Of a stretch of DNA of 64,000 bases, positions 9,849 to 20,341 are shown piece by piece; positions within the stretch are counted from its first letter, which is position 1, and every line of letters begins with the position of its first letter. Both the position numbers and the translations under genes were made by a program. The stretch lies in contig VCMS01000012.1 of assembly GCA_022539475.1 (NCBI GenBank), positions 62,001 through 126,000 of the forward strand, given 5' to 3'. Under the pieces are notes generated by a model. That model searched no databases and was not told the origin of the DNA. It worked only from the letters and a program-made list of their open reading frames with translations. This stretch comes from Gracilaria domingensis. Taxonomy: Eukaryota > Rhodophyta > Florideophyceae > Gracilariales > Gracilariaceae.

Positions 9849-11374
9849 TCCATGGCAAGATCCATTGGGCACCGTGGCACTATCTCCTTCCCATCAACAA
9901 CCAGCACACTGTCGTCTTTCTCAGGTCCAACTGTCTCACTTCGGTTGCCCCAGTTCCTTGCCGGTATACTCATCTCGAAGCATAGCTCTCTTGTCTCGTC
10001 TTTGGCGTATTGAAGTATGGAGTCATAGACGGTCTTCGCAACACCAACAAACTCGTCGTTCACGTCAATGTTGTACCGCTTCCTGCTCTTGTTACTGTCA
10101 CGTTCGTTCCTTTTCCCTCCACGTCTGAGAGCCTCTCTCAAAGAGTGTATGAGAACCTCTTGTTCTCTGACCTTAACCTCCAGTTGCTCTATGTTCTTCT
10201 GAGCAAGTCGTACGCTCATTTTCAGACTTTGCTTGTCCTCTATTGTACGATACAGATCTCCCTTCAGTTTCCCGATCTTTTCCAAAAGCTCGTATCGCGG
10301 AGTAAGGGATTCATCTTCATCTTCTTCCATTGCACCATGCAGGGAAAAGCTCCGTGACAAAGCACCACGATCAACATCTTTATCGTTCCATACTTCTCTA
10401 CGGGCGTTTGCTATGACAGGTTGCCGATCGTTCCCCACCCGTCTATTCTCATTTCCATGGTTCGTCCTTCTTCTGACCTGATTGAACCTGTTTCTCTGTG
10501 ACTCACCTGTGACTGGTGTCGGTTGTATCTCGTTTTCGTCTTCGTCTTCCTTGTGTCTGGACCCAATATGAGGGACGGAATCATGCCTGCCTTCGATGGG
10601 AGCCATATGCGTTGCATTTCCGGCGTCCACGTTGTCGTTCGCCTCCACGTTATCCTTGTCCTCGACGTCACTTGGGATATCTACTGCGTCCGTGGACTCC
10701 CGCTCCTTTCTTCCACTGCCTTTCTTGGCACGAGAGACACCCTCATTCATTTTCTCGTTCCTCTTCACTTTTCTCGAATCATAACTGTTACGTTCTGTTC
10801 CGGCAGCGCTTCTGGGTATCTCCCTATCCCCAGGTTCGGCTCTAGGTTCGGCTCTCACGATGGCGCAATCCACGGTTTCCATCTCCGCATTGTCATCCGC
10901 AGTTCTCACCTTGTCGAAACAATCATCGATACGAGGACCTTCTGTTCCTCCACTGCCTCTTGTCCTCCTTACATTCTGACGTACAGCCGTTCTTCTCTTA
11001 TTTCCTTTCATCGCTTTGATATCTACATTTCCATCATCACTGACCCTTGGCTCTTCCATTGCAGCCATGTGGCGTGTAACAGGCCCACGCATTGCACTAT
11101 CCTTGGCTTGAACGGTTTCACTTACTGTGCGTTCCGTAGTGCATGTGGAAGCTCCTGACCTCCTTCTCGGTTTTACTTCCGATACTGTAGATGAAGATTT
11201 TGGTTTGCGAAGTCCAGCACGAGGTGCTCGGCCTCGGCTACCTCTCCCATTAGTAGCACTACTTCGTGAGACGACCGCGCTCCTACGTTTGGCCACCCCA
11301 GTATCCCAGCGCTCCGGCGGTACCGATGCCTTTCGCGGTTTACCACCTGCATGCTCCGCACGTTGAGGAGCCAT
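9845..11374 (-). CDS. Accessory ORF A beside Plavaka-like transposase (509 aa, basic and coiled coil)
   Basis: The frame opens with a clear ATG (MAPQRAEHAGG). Residues 1 to about 330 are low-complexity, very basic and Arg/Lys/Glu-rich, as in disordered nuclear or nucleic-acid-binding proteins. Residues of about 345-410 form a likely coiled coil (YELLEKIGKLKGDLYRTIED, then KVREQEVLIHSLREALRR). A short conserved-looking C-terminus, NDEFVGVAKTVYDSILQYAKD, follows. It is immediately upstream of and overlaps the 341-aa ORF. No family was recognised. Position and orientation fit an accessory protein of the neighbouring Plavaka-like transposon, but no shared termini prove it. Confidence 0.6.
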   Translation of the reverse strand: MAPQRAEHAGGKPRKASVPPERWDTGVAKRRSAVVSRSSATNGRGSRGRAPRAGLRKPKSSSTVSEVKPRRRSGASTCTTERTVSETVQAKDSAMRGPVTRHMAAMEEPRVSDDGNVDIKAMKGNKRRTAVRQNVRRTRGSGGTEGPRIDDCFDKVRTADDNAEMETVDCAIVRAEPRAEPGDREIPRSAAGTERNSYDSRKVKRNEKMNEGVSRAKKGSGRKERESTDAVDIPSDVEDKDNVEANDNVDAGNATHMAPIEGRHDSVPHIGSRHKEDEDENEIQPTPVTGESQRNRFNQVRRRTNHGNENRRVGNDRQPVIANARREVWNDKDVDRGALSRSFSLHGAMEEDEDESLTPRYELLEKIGKLKGDLYRTIEDKQSLKMSVRLAQKNIEQLEVKVREQEVLIHSLREALRRGGKRNERDSNKSRKRYNIDVNDEFVGVAKTVYDSILQYAKDETRELCFEMSIPARNWGNRSETVGPEKDDSVLVVDGKEIVPRCPMDLAME

Positions 11375-11837
11375 CCGAGATCCTTCGGCCTTCGTGCGCG
11401 GTAGTATTACGGAACAGATATAGAAACGTGAACGATACTGAAGGTATATGATTGAGAGTGATATGTGAGGGTCACGTACTCGGTGTGCAGGACTGATATG
11501 TGAAGGGAGGGGAATTTAACCTCGTACTGCATATATGGAGAAAAGCATTCTGCAGCATTTGTGGCGGATCGGCATTCAATTTTTGGACCTTTCCCGGGTC
11601 CATATTCCGGACTTGGTCCGATTTTCCCGGATGTTGCGCCCTGCATATACAAGTACGGCACTTTCAACGATCTTTCATACCACTATATGCATCAATATGT
11701 TACACAGTACAGCTTGAGTGTACATATGAGTAGTATTTCTGCAATCATAGCAGAAGTGTTCAATACAATTTACTTCAACAAAAAGCTTTTCTCACTACAT
11801 TGAGCCCATACGAAGTCCAAGGACATTGTCTGAGAAC
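11375..11837. other. Spacer between accessory ORF A and methyltransferase-SET gene
   Basis: No gene is recognised. It is moderately AT-rich and contains CCCGGGTCCATATTCCGG near 11596 and TTTTCCCGG nearby. It must hold the 3' end of the methyltransferase gene and the promoter of the 509-aa ORF. A right-hand transposon end could lie here, but none was identified. Confidence 0.4.
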
Positions 11838-14800
11838 CTAGGTTAACCTTTCCCAAGGATATGTGGGTCCATAGTCAACGTAAATTTCGTCGTGCTCCTT
11901 AATGTCCCTTGAGGCCGTGACTACGAGGAGTCTGTAGTTCTCCAAAAGCCCCAAAGTTGTAGCCTGATACTCTGTGGGCTGGCGAATGAATACATTTGGT
12001 TTGCGTGCCATGTTAGAATCCATTTCTTCCAATTCCTTGTCCTCATCACCTTCACGATATGACGCGTCATTGATATAGCCCGCTACACAGAAAGGAGCAG
12101 GAACTATCCAGGCATGACCAGCGTTGACTTCAGTATCATAATGCGGGAGAGTGTTGTACATTTGCCCCTTCAGCCTCACTTGCATGCAATACTTCCTGAA
12201 CCGAGATGCAGTGGCCCCCAGCATTCCGTCTCCATACGTCAAATGTGTGGTATTGCGTCGGCTTAGATCATGATACACCAAGGTCCCATAAAAGTATCCA
12301 ATAACCTCCCCTTCGGAAAACGCCCTACTCGTAAATACTCCATTTCCACTTGCTGCATGTTTGATATTCGACTTCTTCACATAGAGCCATAGCGATGTCG
12401 CCTCGACAGAGAGTAAAGTGTGACTGTCCAACGTAGTCATCTTCCCTTGTAAGGCAAGTGGCCACTCATGGAACGGTTTCTCTTTGTACGTAGTGATAAG
12501 ACCAGGTTCATTCCAATAGGTGGATAGGTACGACATGATATGGAATGGGAAAGATTGGTACGATGGGAATCCCTTGGGTGCATTCCATATAGTCGAAGTC
12601 TTTCGTTTCCGTTCAGGAAATTTGGCATCCACCACATAAGACGCTTGAACTACCTCATTCGTAACCGGTTCTTTCATCTTCAATTCATTGCGCCACACCT
12701 TTCTTGCGTAATGCACAATAGCATTGTGCTTGGCATGAGAGAAACACTGCTCATCTTGCTCACATCCAATGAAACGCCGAGGCCCCTCAATATCCATACA
12801 TGCCAGCGCGCACGAGAACGTCCCGGAGTAGAGATCAACCACAACATCCCCGGGATTCGAGAACCTCGCTATCAGCTCCATCAGTAGTTGCCTCGACTTT
12901 TGTTCTGGACGAGCGTTCGCGGTTCGAATTCTTCTACCACTCTTCACTCTCCATCGGAGACTCTCCCCAGGCGTAAGATTTGGAACCTGGTCAATGATAG
13001 AATAGTGCCCAGGATAGCGAGCTGAAACGTAGTTGAAGTTCTGATAGTTCACCATTACCTTCTGTTCCGCGTACGGGTTTCCATTCCTCACGCCATGCAC
13101 GGCGTACTCCGTCGCCCCAAACAGGCGAGTAGTATTACGCGCAGGGTTCTTCAAGGGGTTCGAACGAGAACGAATGAAGTTCATGGGCGTCGAATCCACT
13201 AAGAATGATGCGGTTTTCTTTCCGCTTGCGTCCTCCGACTTGTGCTCTCGCAAAATCTCTTCCCAGTCTCCAAACTGGTCGATACTGCAGAACAAAACGA
13301 AATGTCCTCCTGGTCGAAGCATGGATGCCATGATGTCCGCAGTATTGTCCATATCATCGTCAGCCAATTCGTCGTACTCGCTGTCGCGGATGCCATATGG
13401 TGGGTCTGTGAGCACGAACTGAACGTTGCCTTCCAAAGATGTATCCGATGGGAAGATAGTACCATGAGCCTCCACCAGTTCGTCATATCCGACACAATGC
13501 ATTGAGAATTGCTTCTCCATGCTTCCTCGCACCATATCTAGAGCATTTAACGTGCGCGTGTCATCAAAGTCATGAGGGGGGAGAACCCCATCTGGAACGT
13601 TATCTTTCGCCCCAACAGAGGCACCAGGTGTATCACCTTCTTCATTGTCGCTATCGAGAATGACGATGACATCGGAGTTAACTGAGCTTTTCCCTGCGGC
13701 GTTCCTCTTGGAGGAGCTCGGAATCTGTATCGAGTCCTCAACCTTAACCGTGACGGTATTACTTCCTCCATCCTGCTCTGAAGGAGCGGCCCTAGGGATA
13801 AGTCGAGATGGTTGGAGGTTATGTACAGACATCGCTTGACGAATAGAAGACACGTACTCTTTGGAGAATACATTGAAACGGGGTGGTACTCGTGCGGGGC
13901 GGCCAGGTCTGAAGCTTTCCAACAAATTCCATCTTGACGTTGGGGACATTTTGTATAGGAAGCCATTCAACACAATCTTGCTGACATCTGCCAAGAATTC
14001 CTTTGCCAACTCCCGTAAGTTGGCGTCGATAGTATCCGGAAGAGTATGAACCCAAGAAACGGTGTCGGTCACATCCAACGTGGGTTTCAGTTCTTCCCCC
14101 AACGTATGAAAAGCTGACTCCGGACTGTACCCAACAGAGCGGGATTCAATGACATGGAACCCAAGCGACTTCTTTTCTACAAGCAGGTATGGCAGCAACA
14201 TCTGCTCACCATCACCAAAGCCTAAGGTTGAGGCAAAGAAATCCCATCCCTTACAAATCGTTTGCACTGCATGTGCCATCCGTCTCCCGTGCGTCTCATT
14301 CGAAGCTATGTAGCCGTCGACGAACTGCACAGCTCTATGGGTTCCCTTCCCGGTCTTTCCTCTCTTCGCCGCTGGGAGATTTCTCTCCGAAGTTATATGC
14401 TTCACGAAAGAGAGATAGAGTAACTGCTGAAAACGAGTGGGAGGCCCAATCCTGAACGTAGTTCTCTTCGTCTGCTTACTGCCTGGACCATGTCGTTTGA
14501 AAAGGTCATTCCAGAAAGCCCGTTCTATGAACGAGCTACCGTTGTCGACATCCTTTTCAAGACTCCAGGTAAACAAATCTCTCACGCGCCGATCAGAATT
14601 CTCGTCGTCTAGATCAGTGATACGCGTATATTTGTAGACCCTGCTCAGAAAACGCACGTCCAGACAGATCTTCGTGACTTCTTTTGCGGAGTAGTTTTGG
14701 AAAGGACCCTTGACCGCAGTGGTGATGAACTCTCGTGCACATGCCAGGTGTTCACGGTTTGATACAGCGTATTCCACAATTTCCGTGTACCCAACTTCAC

Positions 14801-15005
14801 GCGGATTACCAGTACCACTTCTTGAAGCGGCATACGCATCTCGCAACTCAATGAACAACCCCCAACATTTCAAGAAACGCGTTGCCATGCTGGCTGAATC
14901 GAACGACGCGCTAGAGGATGCGCTAGAGGATACCGTGCCGTGGTTCTCATCGGCCAGCACACTCTGCTTAACAGTCCGAGGAGCGTCATTTCCGGTGGAC
15001 GCCAT
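11838..15005 (-). CDS. Fused amino-DNA methyltransferase and SET-domain protein (1055 aa)
   Basis: One intact frame starts at ATG 15005; further open frame upstream lacks an ATG. Residues 1 to about 440 match nothing I recognise. Residues of about 445-452 (DVIVILDSD) look like a SUMO-interacting motif followed by acidic residues. The methyltransferase has motif IV DPPY at residues 534-537 (VLTDPPYGIRD) and a motif-I-like glycine segment DLYSGTFSCALACM at about 724, then FIGCEQDEQCF. The order IV-then-I is that of beta-class N6-adenine or N4-cytosine DNA methyltransferases. A SET domain fills about 880-1050: GNGVFTSRAFSEGEVIGYFYG, AGYIND in place of the usual NHS segment, and DEIYVDYGPTYPW at the end. 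The likely role is nuclear, with S-adenosylmethionine-dependent methylation of DNA and of a protein lysine (inference). It is divergent from the ParB-dioxygenase gene across a fold-back element. Confidence 0.75.
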   Translation of the reverse strand: MASTGNDAPRTVKQSVLADENHGTVSSSASSSASFDSASMATRFLKCWGLFIELRDAYAASRSGTGNPREVGYTEIVEYAVSNREHLACAREFITTAVKGPFQNYSAKEVTKICLDVRFLSRVYKYTRITDLDDENSDRRVRDLFTWSLEKDVDNGSSFIERAFWNDLFKRHGPGSKQTKRTTFRIGPPTRFQQLLYLSFVKHITSERNLPAAKRGKTGKGTHRAVQFVDGYIASNETHGRRMAHAVQTICKGWDFFASTLGFGDGEQMLLPYLLVEKKSLGFHVIESRSVGYSPESAFHTLGEELKPTLDVTDTVSWVHTLPDTIDANLRELAKEFLADVSKIVLNGFLYKMSPTSRWNLLESFRPGRPARVPPRFNVFSKEYVSSIRQAMSVHNLQPSRLIPRAAPSEQDGGSNTVTVKVEDSIQIPSSSKRNAAGKSSVNSDVIVILDSDNEEGDTPGASVGAKDNVPDGVLPPHDFDDTRTLNALDMVRGSMEKQFSMHCVGYDELVEAHGTIFPSDTSLEGNVQFVLTDPPYGIRDSEYDELADDDMDNTADIMASMLRPGGHFVLFCSIDQFGDWEEILREHKSEDASGKKTASFLVDSTPMNFIRSRSNPLKNPARNTTRLFGATEYAVHGVRNGNPYAEQKVMVNYQNFNYVSARYPGHYSIIDQVPNLTPGESLRWRVKSGRRIRTANARPEQKSRQLLMELIARFSNPGDVVVDLYSGTFSCALACMDIEGPRRFIGCEQDEQCFSHAKHNAIVHYARKVWRNELKMKEPVTNEVVQASYVVDAKFPERKRKTSTIWNAPKGFPSYQSFPFHIMSYLSTYWNEPGLITTYKEKPFHEWPLALQGKMTTLDSHTLLSVEATSLWLYVKKSNIKHAASGNGVFTSRAFSEGEVIGYFYGTLVYHDLSRRNTTHLTYGDGMLGATASRFRKYCMQVRLKGQMYNTLPHYDTEVNAGHAWIVPAPFCVAGYINDASYREGDEDKELEEMDSNMARKPNVFIRQPTEYQATTLGLLENYRLLVVTASRDIKEHDEIYVDYGPTYPWERLT

Positions 15006-15285
15006 GTAAGAACTGAGAATCAGAAAGGACGCGAAGTAAACGAGTATTGTGAAACGGTAGAAGTTTCGGAGATGTTTAAATGGGTGGGAAGCGACGGAAA
15101 CGTCGGGAAGCGTCGGAAACAATGGTGGAGAGCGCGGTTGCGACGGATTACCGAGAACTGAGCGGGTAATGAAATAGAGAGACGAGAGTGGGATCTAAAC
15201 ACATCAAACCGGTGGGGCACGTCAGTATGTGCAGTGCATTATATGTCTAGTATGTAAAACCAACGTAGAAAACACTGGGTTCGTA

Positions 15286-15915
15286 CATCTTTGAACATCG
15301 CCCGAGCGCGGTGTGGGAACCGCGGTTCGCCGAGTTCATAGCCGAGATCATAGCTATGATCTCGGCTATGAACTCGGCGAACCGCGGTTCCGGCACGGCG
15401 CATCTGACGAAACGCCACGTGTATACCGCCGAAAGACCCCCCCTGAGGACCCCCTGGAGACCACTTCTACTACACAATGCGCACCAAAGCACCTGTTCTC
15501 ACCCACACCACCACTACCTGGTGGTGTTGCTGGCGTTTATATGGGCAGTGAATAAGTGACGCCCCGTCGATGGCCGCCGCCCTCCGTGCGCTGCTCCGCT
15601 CCCACCGCATCGTCTCTCCTCCTCAAGCCCTTCCCCTCCGTCTTCCACGCTTGCTACACAATGTGTCCGAAGTGTCATCCGCGTCTCCATCGCTCTCCCG
15701 TTTATTCGACGTCACTGCCCACATAAACGCCAGCAAGGGGTCCTCCAGGGGGGTCATCAGGGGGGTCCTTTCGGCGGTATACACGTGGCGTTTCGTCAGA
15801 TGCGCCGTGCCGGAACCGCGGTCGCGAGTTCATAGCCGAGATCATAGCTATGATCTCGGCTATGAACTCGGCGAACCGCGGTTCCCACACGGCGCTCGGG
15901 CGATGTTCAAAGATG
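15286..15915. repeat. Fold-back/MITE-like element with nested palindromes (about 630 bp)
   Basis: The ends are exact inverted copies starting CATCTTTGAACATCGCCCGAG on the plus strand at 15286 and mirrored to 15915. The arms (about 15286-15455 and 15740-15915) each contain a palindrome. The left one, 15316-15391, is a perfect 76-bp palindrome centred on AGCT. The right one, 15812-15885, is nearly perfect. An inner inverted pair (GCTGGCGTTTATATGGGCAGTG near 15528, mirrored near 15715) extends the arms. There is no credible ORF, and no clear target duplication (flanks TTCGTA and ATGAAA). It fits a Foldback-type non-autonomous element and lies in the shared upstream region of two divergent genes. 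Confidence 0.8.
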
Positions 15916-16165
15916 ATGAAAGGCGGGGACAGTGGTCAACCAGGACGGAATCAGACATTGATCCAACCATTTATAACCATCAGGAACTGTACCCACACTG
16001 CTCACGTGGGCATTGCAGCCGTTTTGAACGTGAGTGGTTGCGTCCATTGTGCTCACGCGAGAAAGGGCGGAGATTCGAACACGAGCGGTTGCAACTTCAC
16101 GGGAGCAAACGTACGATTTGAAGAACACCAGGACTCGTGTATATCACACACACTGGCACCATATA

Positions 16166-19100
16166 ATGGATATGAGGGGACTGGGAAAGGGTCAAATGAG
16201 ACGCTCTCGAAAGGTGAGAAAGCCTCGACGAACCATGGCACCACAACTTCGGAGCGGGACCAGAACTGCTGAACCGAACGCAGCGACGGGGAACGCATCC
16301 ACAGCTATGAAGTCGAAGCCCGCACCAGGCGAAGAAGTGACCTTGTTGTTGGGAGGGGCAGGAGGGAACAAAGCAGCGATTGGGAAAGCTGTTCTCGTTG
16401 AAGTGGACGCTGGTGGAGGGAAGACAACGTTCAGAAGGGAAATGCATGGACATGCTCTGCAGGGAAAACCAGGGGAAGATGTAGTTGGTATATGGCGAGC
16501 GAAGATATCTCATGAGCTTGACACTCCCTATCCCTATCTCTTTAAGTGTACCGATGAAGATTCTGTTCCGAAGACATTGAAGGACATGAACAGGCCCGGT
16601 TTCTACGCCTGGGACCTGAACTTAATGTCTAAGGTGGGTGACGTCGTAAGCGCTGATGAAGGAGACAAGGGTGCTCCGAGTTCCAAATTCGTCGCCCCTG
16701 AGAAGCCATCGAATACTGCTGGGAAACGGGTGCGAGTTGTAGAACCTAAAACTCCATCCAGTGCCCGAAAGCGAATGGAGATGAAAGTGGCTCATGTGAA
16801 AACCCCGTCGAATGCTAAAAAACCCCAAGGCGGGAAACAAGCGCCAGTACCAAAGCTGAAAACACCATCGAACGTTCACGGTGGTGGAAAGCAGATGCAA
16901 GAATTCAAGATGACCACGACCCCAGAGAGTGCTGTATCGGCATTTCGTAAACAAACTGCTACGATTGTGCAGTCTGGAGCATCGAGGAACAGCACTGCGG
17001 AAGCTATTACTCAGGCTGGAAATCGCAGTGGAGTGACAATGGAAGTGATTGACGTGGATGAAGACGAAGACGAAGACGTGGTTCTAGTGAAGGAAAGCCT
17101 TGGAAGCAACGTCAATGAACTCTTTGATGAAGGTGATGTGATACCTCCTGATGATGTCGATACGAGTTTAGCGAGTTTGGTATTTGACTTAGATCATTAC
17201 GAGTATGTGTCTGTTCAAGTCGATATTGAGCTCATTCAAGTTCCGGAAATGACTGTGAGAGGGTTGTTCCGGAATCATGTCGAGGCTCTGAAAGAAGAGA
17301 TTGGACGCAAAAGCTTCTTACAGGCACTTGGGACCATGAGCGTTGCTGTTCTGTCTCAGGATGTGTCCGAGAAGGACATAGTGCAGAACAATCGCTTGAA
17401 AGTGAATGTGTGCTGATTGATGGAGCTCATCGTTATGTAGCACTCAAAGAGCTCTGTGAATCTATGCCCAACATTAGGAATCTATGTGAGGTCTTTCTGT
17501 TTCGCTGTGGAAGAGAAAAGATGGACAGAAGATGACCACGAGGGAAATCTTGAGCCTTGGCAATGTGCTAAACGATGGATTGAAGCAAGCTCGTCTTATG
17601 GGTTTTGCTGACAAGGTGCATTCTATTGTGTCATTTATAAGGGTCCTGGTTGAGGAAGAGAAGAAGGACTTGAGCAAGATGACGAGGACCTCTGTCGCAG
17701 GTGCACTAAGTGTTTGCGGTATCATTGGCCAGTACAATATCAAGCATTTGGCAAGATTTGCAGAGATGGGGTTGAAGGTGGCGAGAAGTCCTGGATTGCT
17801 GGAACATTTGGAGCGGATTTGTGGGGACTACCATGAGATTGGAATTTCTTGTATATCAAGTGATGAATTCTTTACCATGGATGAGCATACAACCCACTTC
17901 ACGCTCGACGCTCTGGTTGCATACTTTTCCAGGAGGCGAGTGTCGAAACTGACGGGTCGTTTTGAAGACGTACGCAAATACTTCTTTATCTGCTGCAGGA
18001 GGCTTCAATCTTTGCCAGAGGAGCTTTCGAAGAAGAAGAAAGTTACATTGGAAGAAGCGTATGCCATGAAGGTGGAAGTGACAAAGTTTGAAATGCGCAC
18101 CGTTCGTGAGTACCTTGCAACACAGGCAGCACGAATTGATGTACCTTCGAATAAGAAGCTCTGGGAAGGAAGGATTTCGAGAAGAATCTGGATTGCTCGT
18201 GATAAGCTGGCAAAGAGTTTAGGGGTGGATATGTTGAAACCTGCCACTGGTACTACGCCGACTGAAACACAGTCTGAGACCAAAGCGGTAGACGAGTCTA
18301 CAACGCAGAGAATGGCCACACGTTCGGCAAGTAGGAAGGCCAAAGCGCCAGTGCGCAAGGGCTCTAAGGACTCTGATGTAGAAAGTGAAGAGAATATGCC
18401 ATCGAAGACAAGAAGCATGAGGAGTTCAAGACGAAGCCGTCGACGAAGGAATGCAATGAGAGACGTGAACCCTAATCAACGGAAGAAGTCAAGGACGGAG
18501 GGTATTCAATCTGTTCACAATGAAGTTATCAGTCATCTGCGGAGTCTTGGTGCGAAGGGGGTGAGAAACTTGTTGAAAAGTCATCAGATATCCATTGGCA
18601 GCGACACAGACTCAGATGGAGTACCAATTGTGGTCTCACAGGCAGAGGACACTGACCCGTTCGATGACACAGTACCGCAGGTGTTGGCGCCAGGTCTGAA
18701 GAAGGCTGAAGAAGTAGCATATGAAGGTGACGATTCGTGGCTAAAGTTGGTGAAGACCTTACCAAGCAAGTGGCCGACTGGAGTGGAGAATGTCATTAAA
18801 TCTGTGTACCCGTGGATGGATGCGATACATCTCCAGAAGCAACACCGAGGCCACTTGTTGGAGCCCAAGGACTTTGAAAGTGTGCACCATGCAGTCTTTT
18901 GGCATGCAGCGTATCATGGCCATAAACTCCTGAACGCGGCAATGGGAGGCATGGAGGTCGACGAGAAGACGTTATGGGGGGATGCACTGAAGAACGACTC
19001 TCTTGCGTATGTCTATTTTGTGAAGAAGAACGTCGAGCTTCGAGAGAGAGGTTTCTGTATTCTGGACGGCTTTGCATCGGATGGAGAGTTGGTGAAGCTG

Positions 19101-20010
19101 ACAGAGAGTTTGAGCAAGCTCATTGACGGGGATGTTAGTGTGGAATTACTGGACTTCTTCCGAAGGGACTTCGAGAGGGCTCCAGACCTTAGGATACCAG
19201 AGAACCGAATCACATGGATACCGATCATCAACGCAGATGGTGGGAGGTACATGACTACGAGAAGAGGCATAGTGGATGACATGGAGGCAGCCGTAGAAAG
19301 ACATGTGCTTGTGAAGAAGAGAGCTTTACTGGATGCCCGACTGGGACAGATATGTGCTTTAATGGGTTTACAAGATAATAGGGTGGAAAAGGAGAGGATG
19401 TATGCGCCGAAGACGGGGGGAGGGTGTTATGCACTGCAGTTGGATGCAAGCGGCAGCAGTTACATACGGATTTCCCGACCTTGGCGAATGAGGATAAGCT
19501 GGAAGAAAAGAAGAACCCGGGGTACTTTATGATGGTGTCCGGAAGTGTGTCGTTTCCAATTTGGGTATGTGAAGGGTCTCATACACACTACGCAGTTACT
19601 CCCAAGGCATTTGAAGGTTTGGCACGGGGGATGTTTGTGAGGAAGTTTTTCGTTCCGCCTAAGTCTATATTTATTGGAAGAGGTGATGTGTTCCATGCAG
19701 GCGCTTCAAATGAGGATGGAAGATTCCCGAGATTCCCTTGTTTCGTTACCACATGTACATGGTACCTGAGAAATACAACCTCCCAGATGCGGTACACCTT
19801 AACCCACACTTTCGACCTCAGTTCAAGGAGGATGAAGACCTGGTTAGTATGAAGGAGAAGAGGAAGAATCCAGAACCGTCGAATTTGGAGGAGGAGAATG
19901 ATGAAATGATAGTAGAGGAAGGGGAAGAACAGTATGAAGAAGATGACGAAGATGAGAATTATGAAGTGGAGGAGATTGAAAACGATCTTGAGGATGGCGA
20001 AGAAGACTGA
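16166..20010 (+). pseudogene. ParB/sulfiredoxin-like protein with C-terminal candidate Fe(II)/2OG dioxygenase domain, broken
   Basis: The gene starts at ATG 16166 with a basic tail containing three KTPS-type repeats (KTPSSARK, KTPSNAKK, KTPSNV) and an acidic SUMO-interaction-like EVIDVDEDEDED near residue 293. A ParB/Srx-like domain follows (VDIELIQVPEMTVR, then VLIDGAHRYVALKEL, then GQKMTTREILSLGNVLNDG). A long middle part with a basic SRRSRRRR stretch precedes a C-terminal domain with LHTDF (HxD), GRGDVFHAGAS (second His) and RYHMYMVP (Arg), the residue set of Fe(II)/2-oxoglutarate dioxygenases, and then an acidic tail. The reading frame changes about four times: about twice in the ParB domain and twice in the dioxygenase. 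It is therefore decayed or error-rich. The large open piece is 17532-19532. The function could be DNA or protein oxidation, which is inference. Confidence 0.6.
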
Positions 20011-20341
20011 GTGAATATGTGATGAAACTTTGTAGTAATCTATGTGTCGAATATAGTTTCGAAGTAAATGATCTTGTGAATCGAGAGAAAGTTTAAGAAT
20101 TGTGGAAGCGACGACTCTACCCAAGATTGAAGGGTAGGATAGGATACCATACCAAACACTTCAATCCTGGAGAGCGTCATGAATATGTGGGAACTATGTT
20201 TGTAGAGAAGAGATTCTGTTTAGTTGAAACATGTATCAGTTATGTACTTATGTTCGTATACTACTTGTCTCGCACTTGGTGAATACGTCAGCCAGAAGGC
20301 AGTAGATGTTGTGTCGGGGGTCTAGGGTGCTCACCAATGGC

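Noticed and set aside
15570-16121. 183-aa ORF through the fold-back element
   Set aside because: It reads through the palindromes, so its length comes from the inverted repeat, not from coding constraint.
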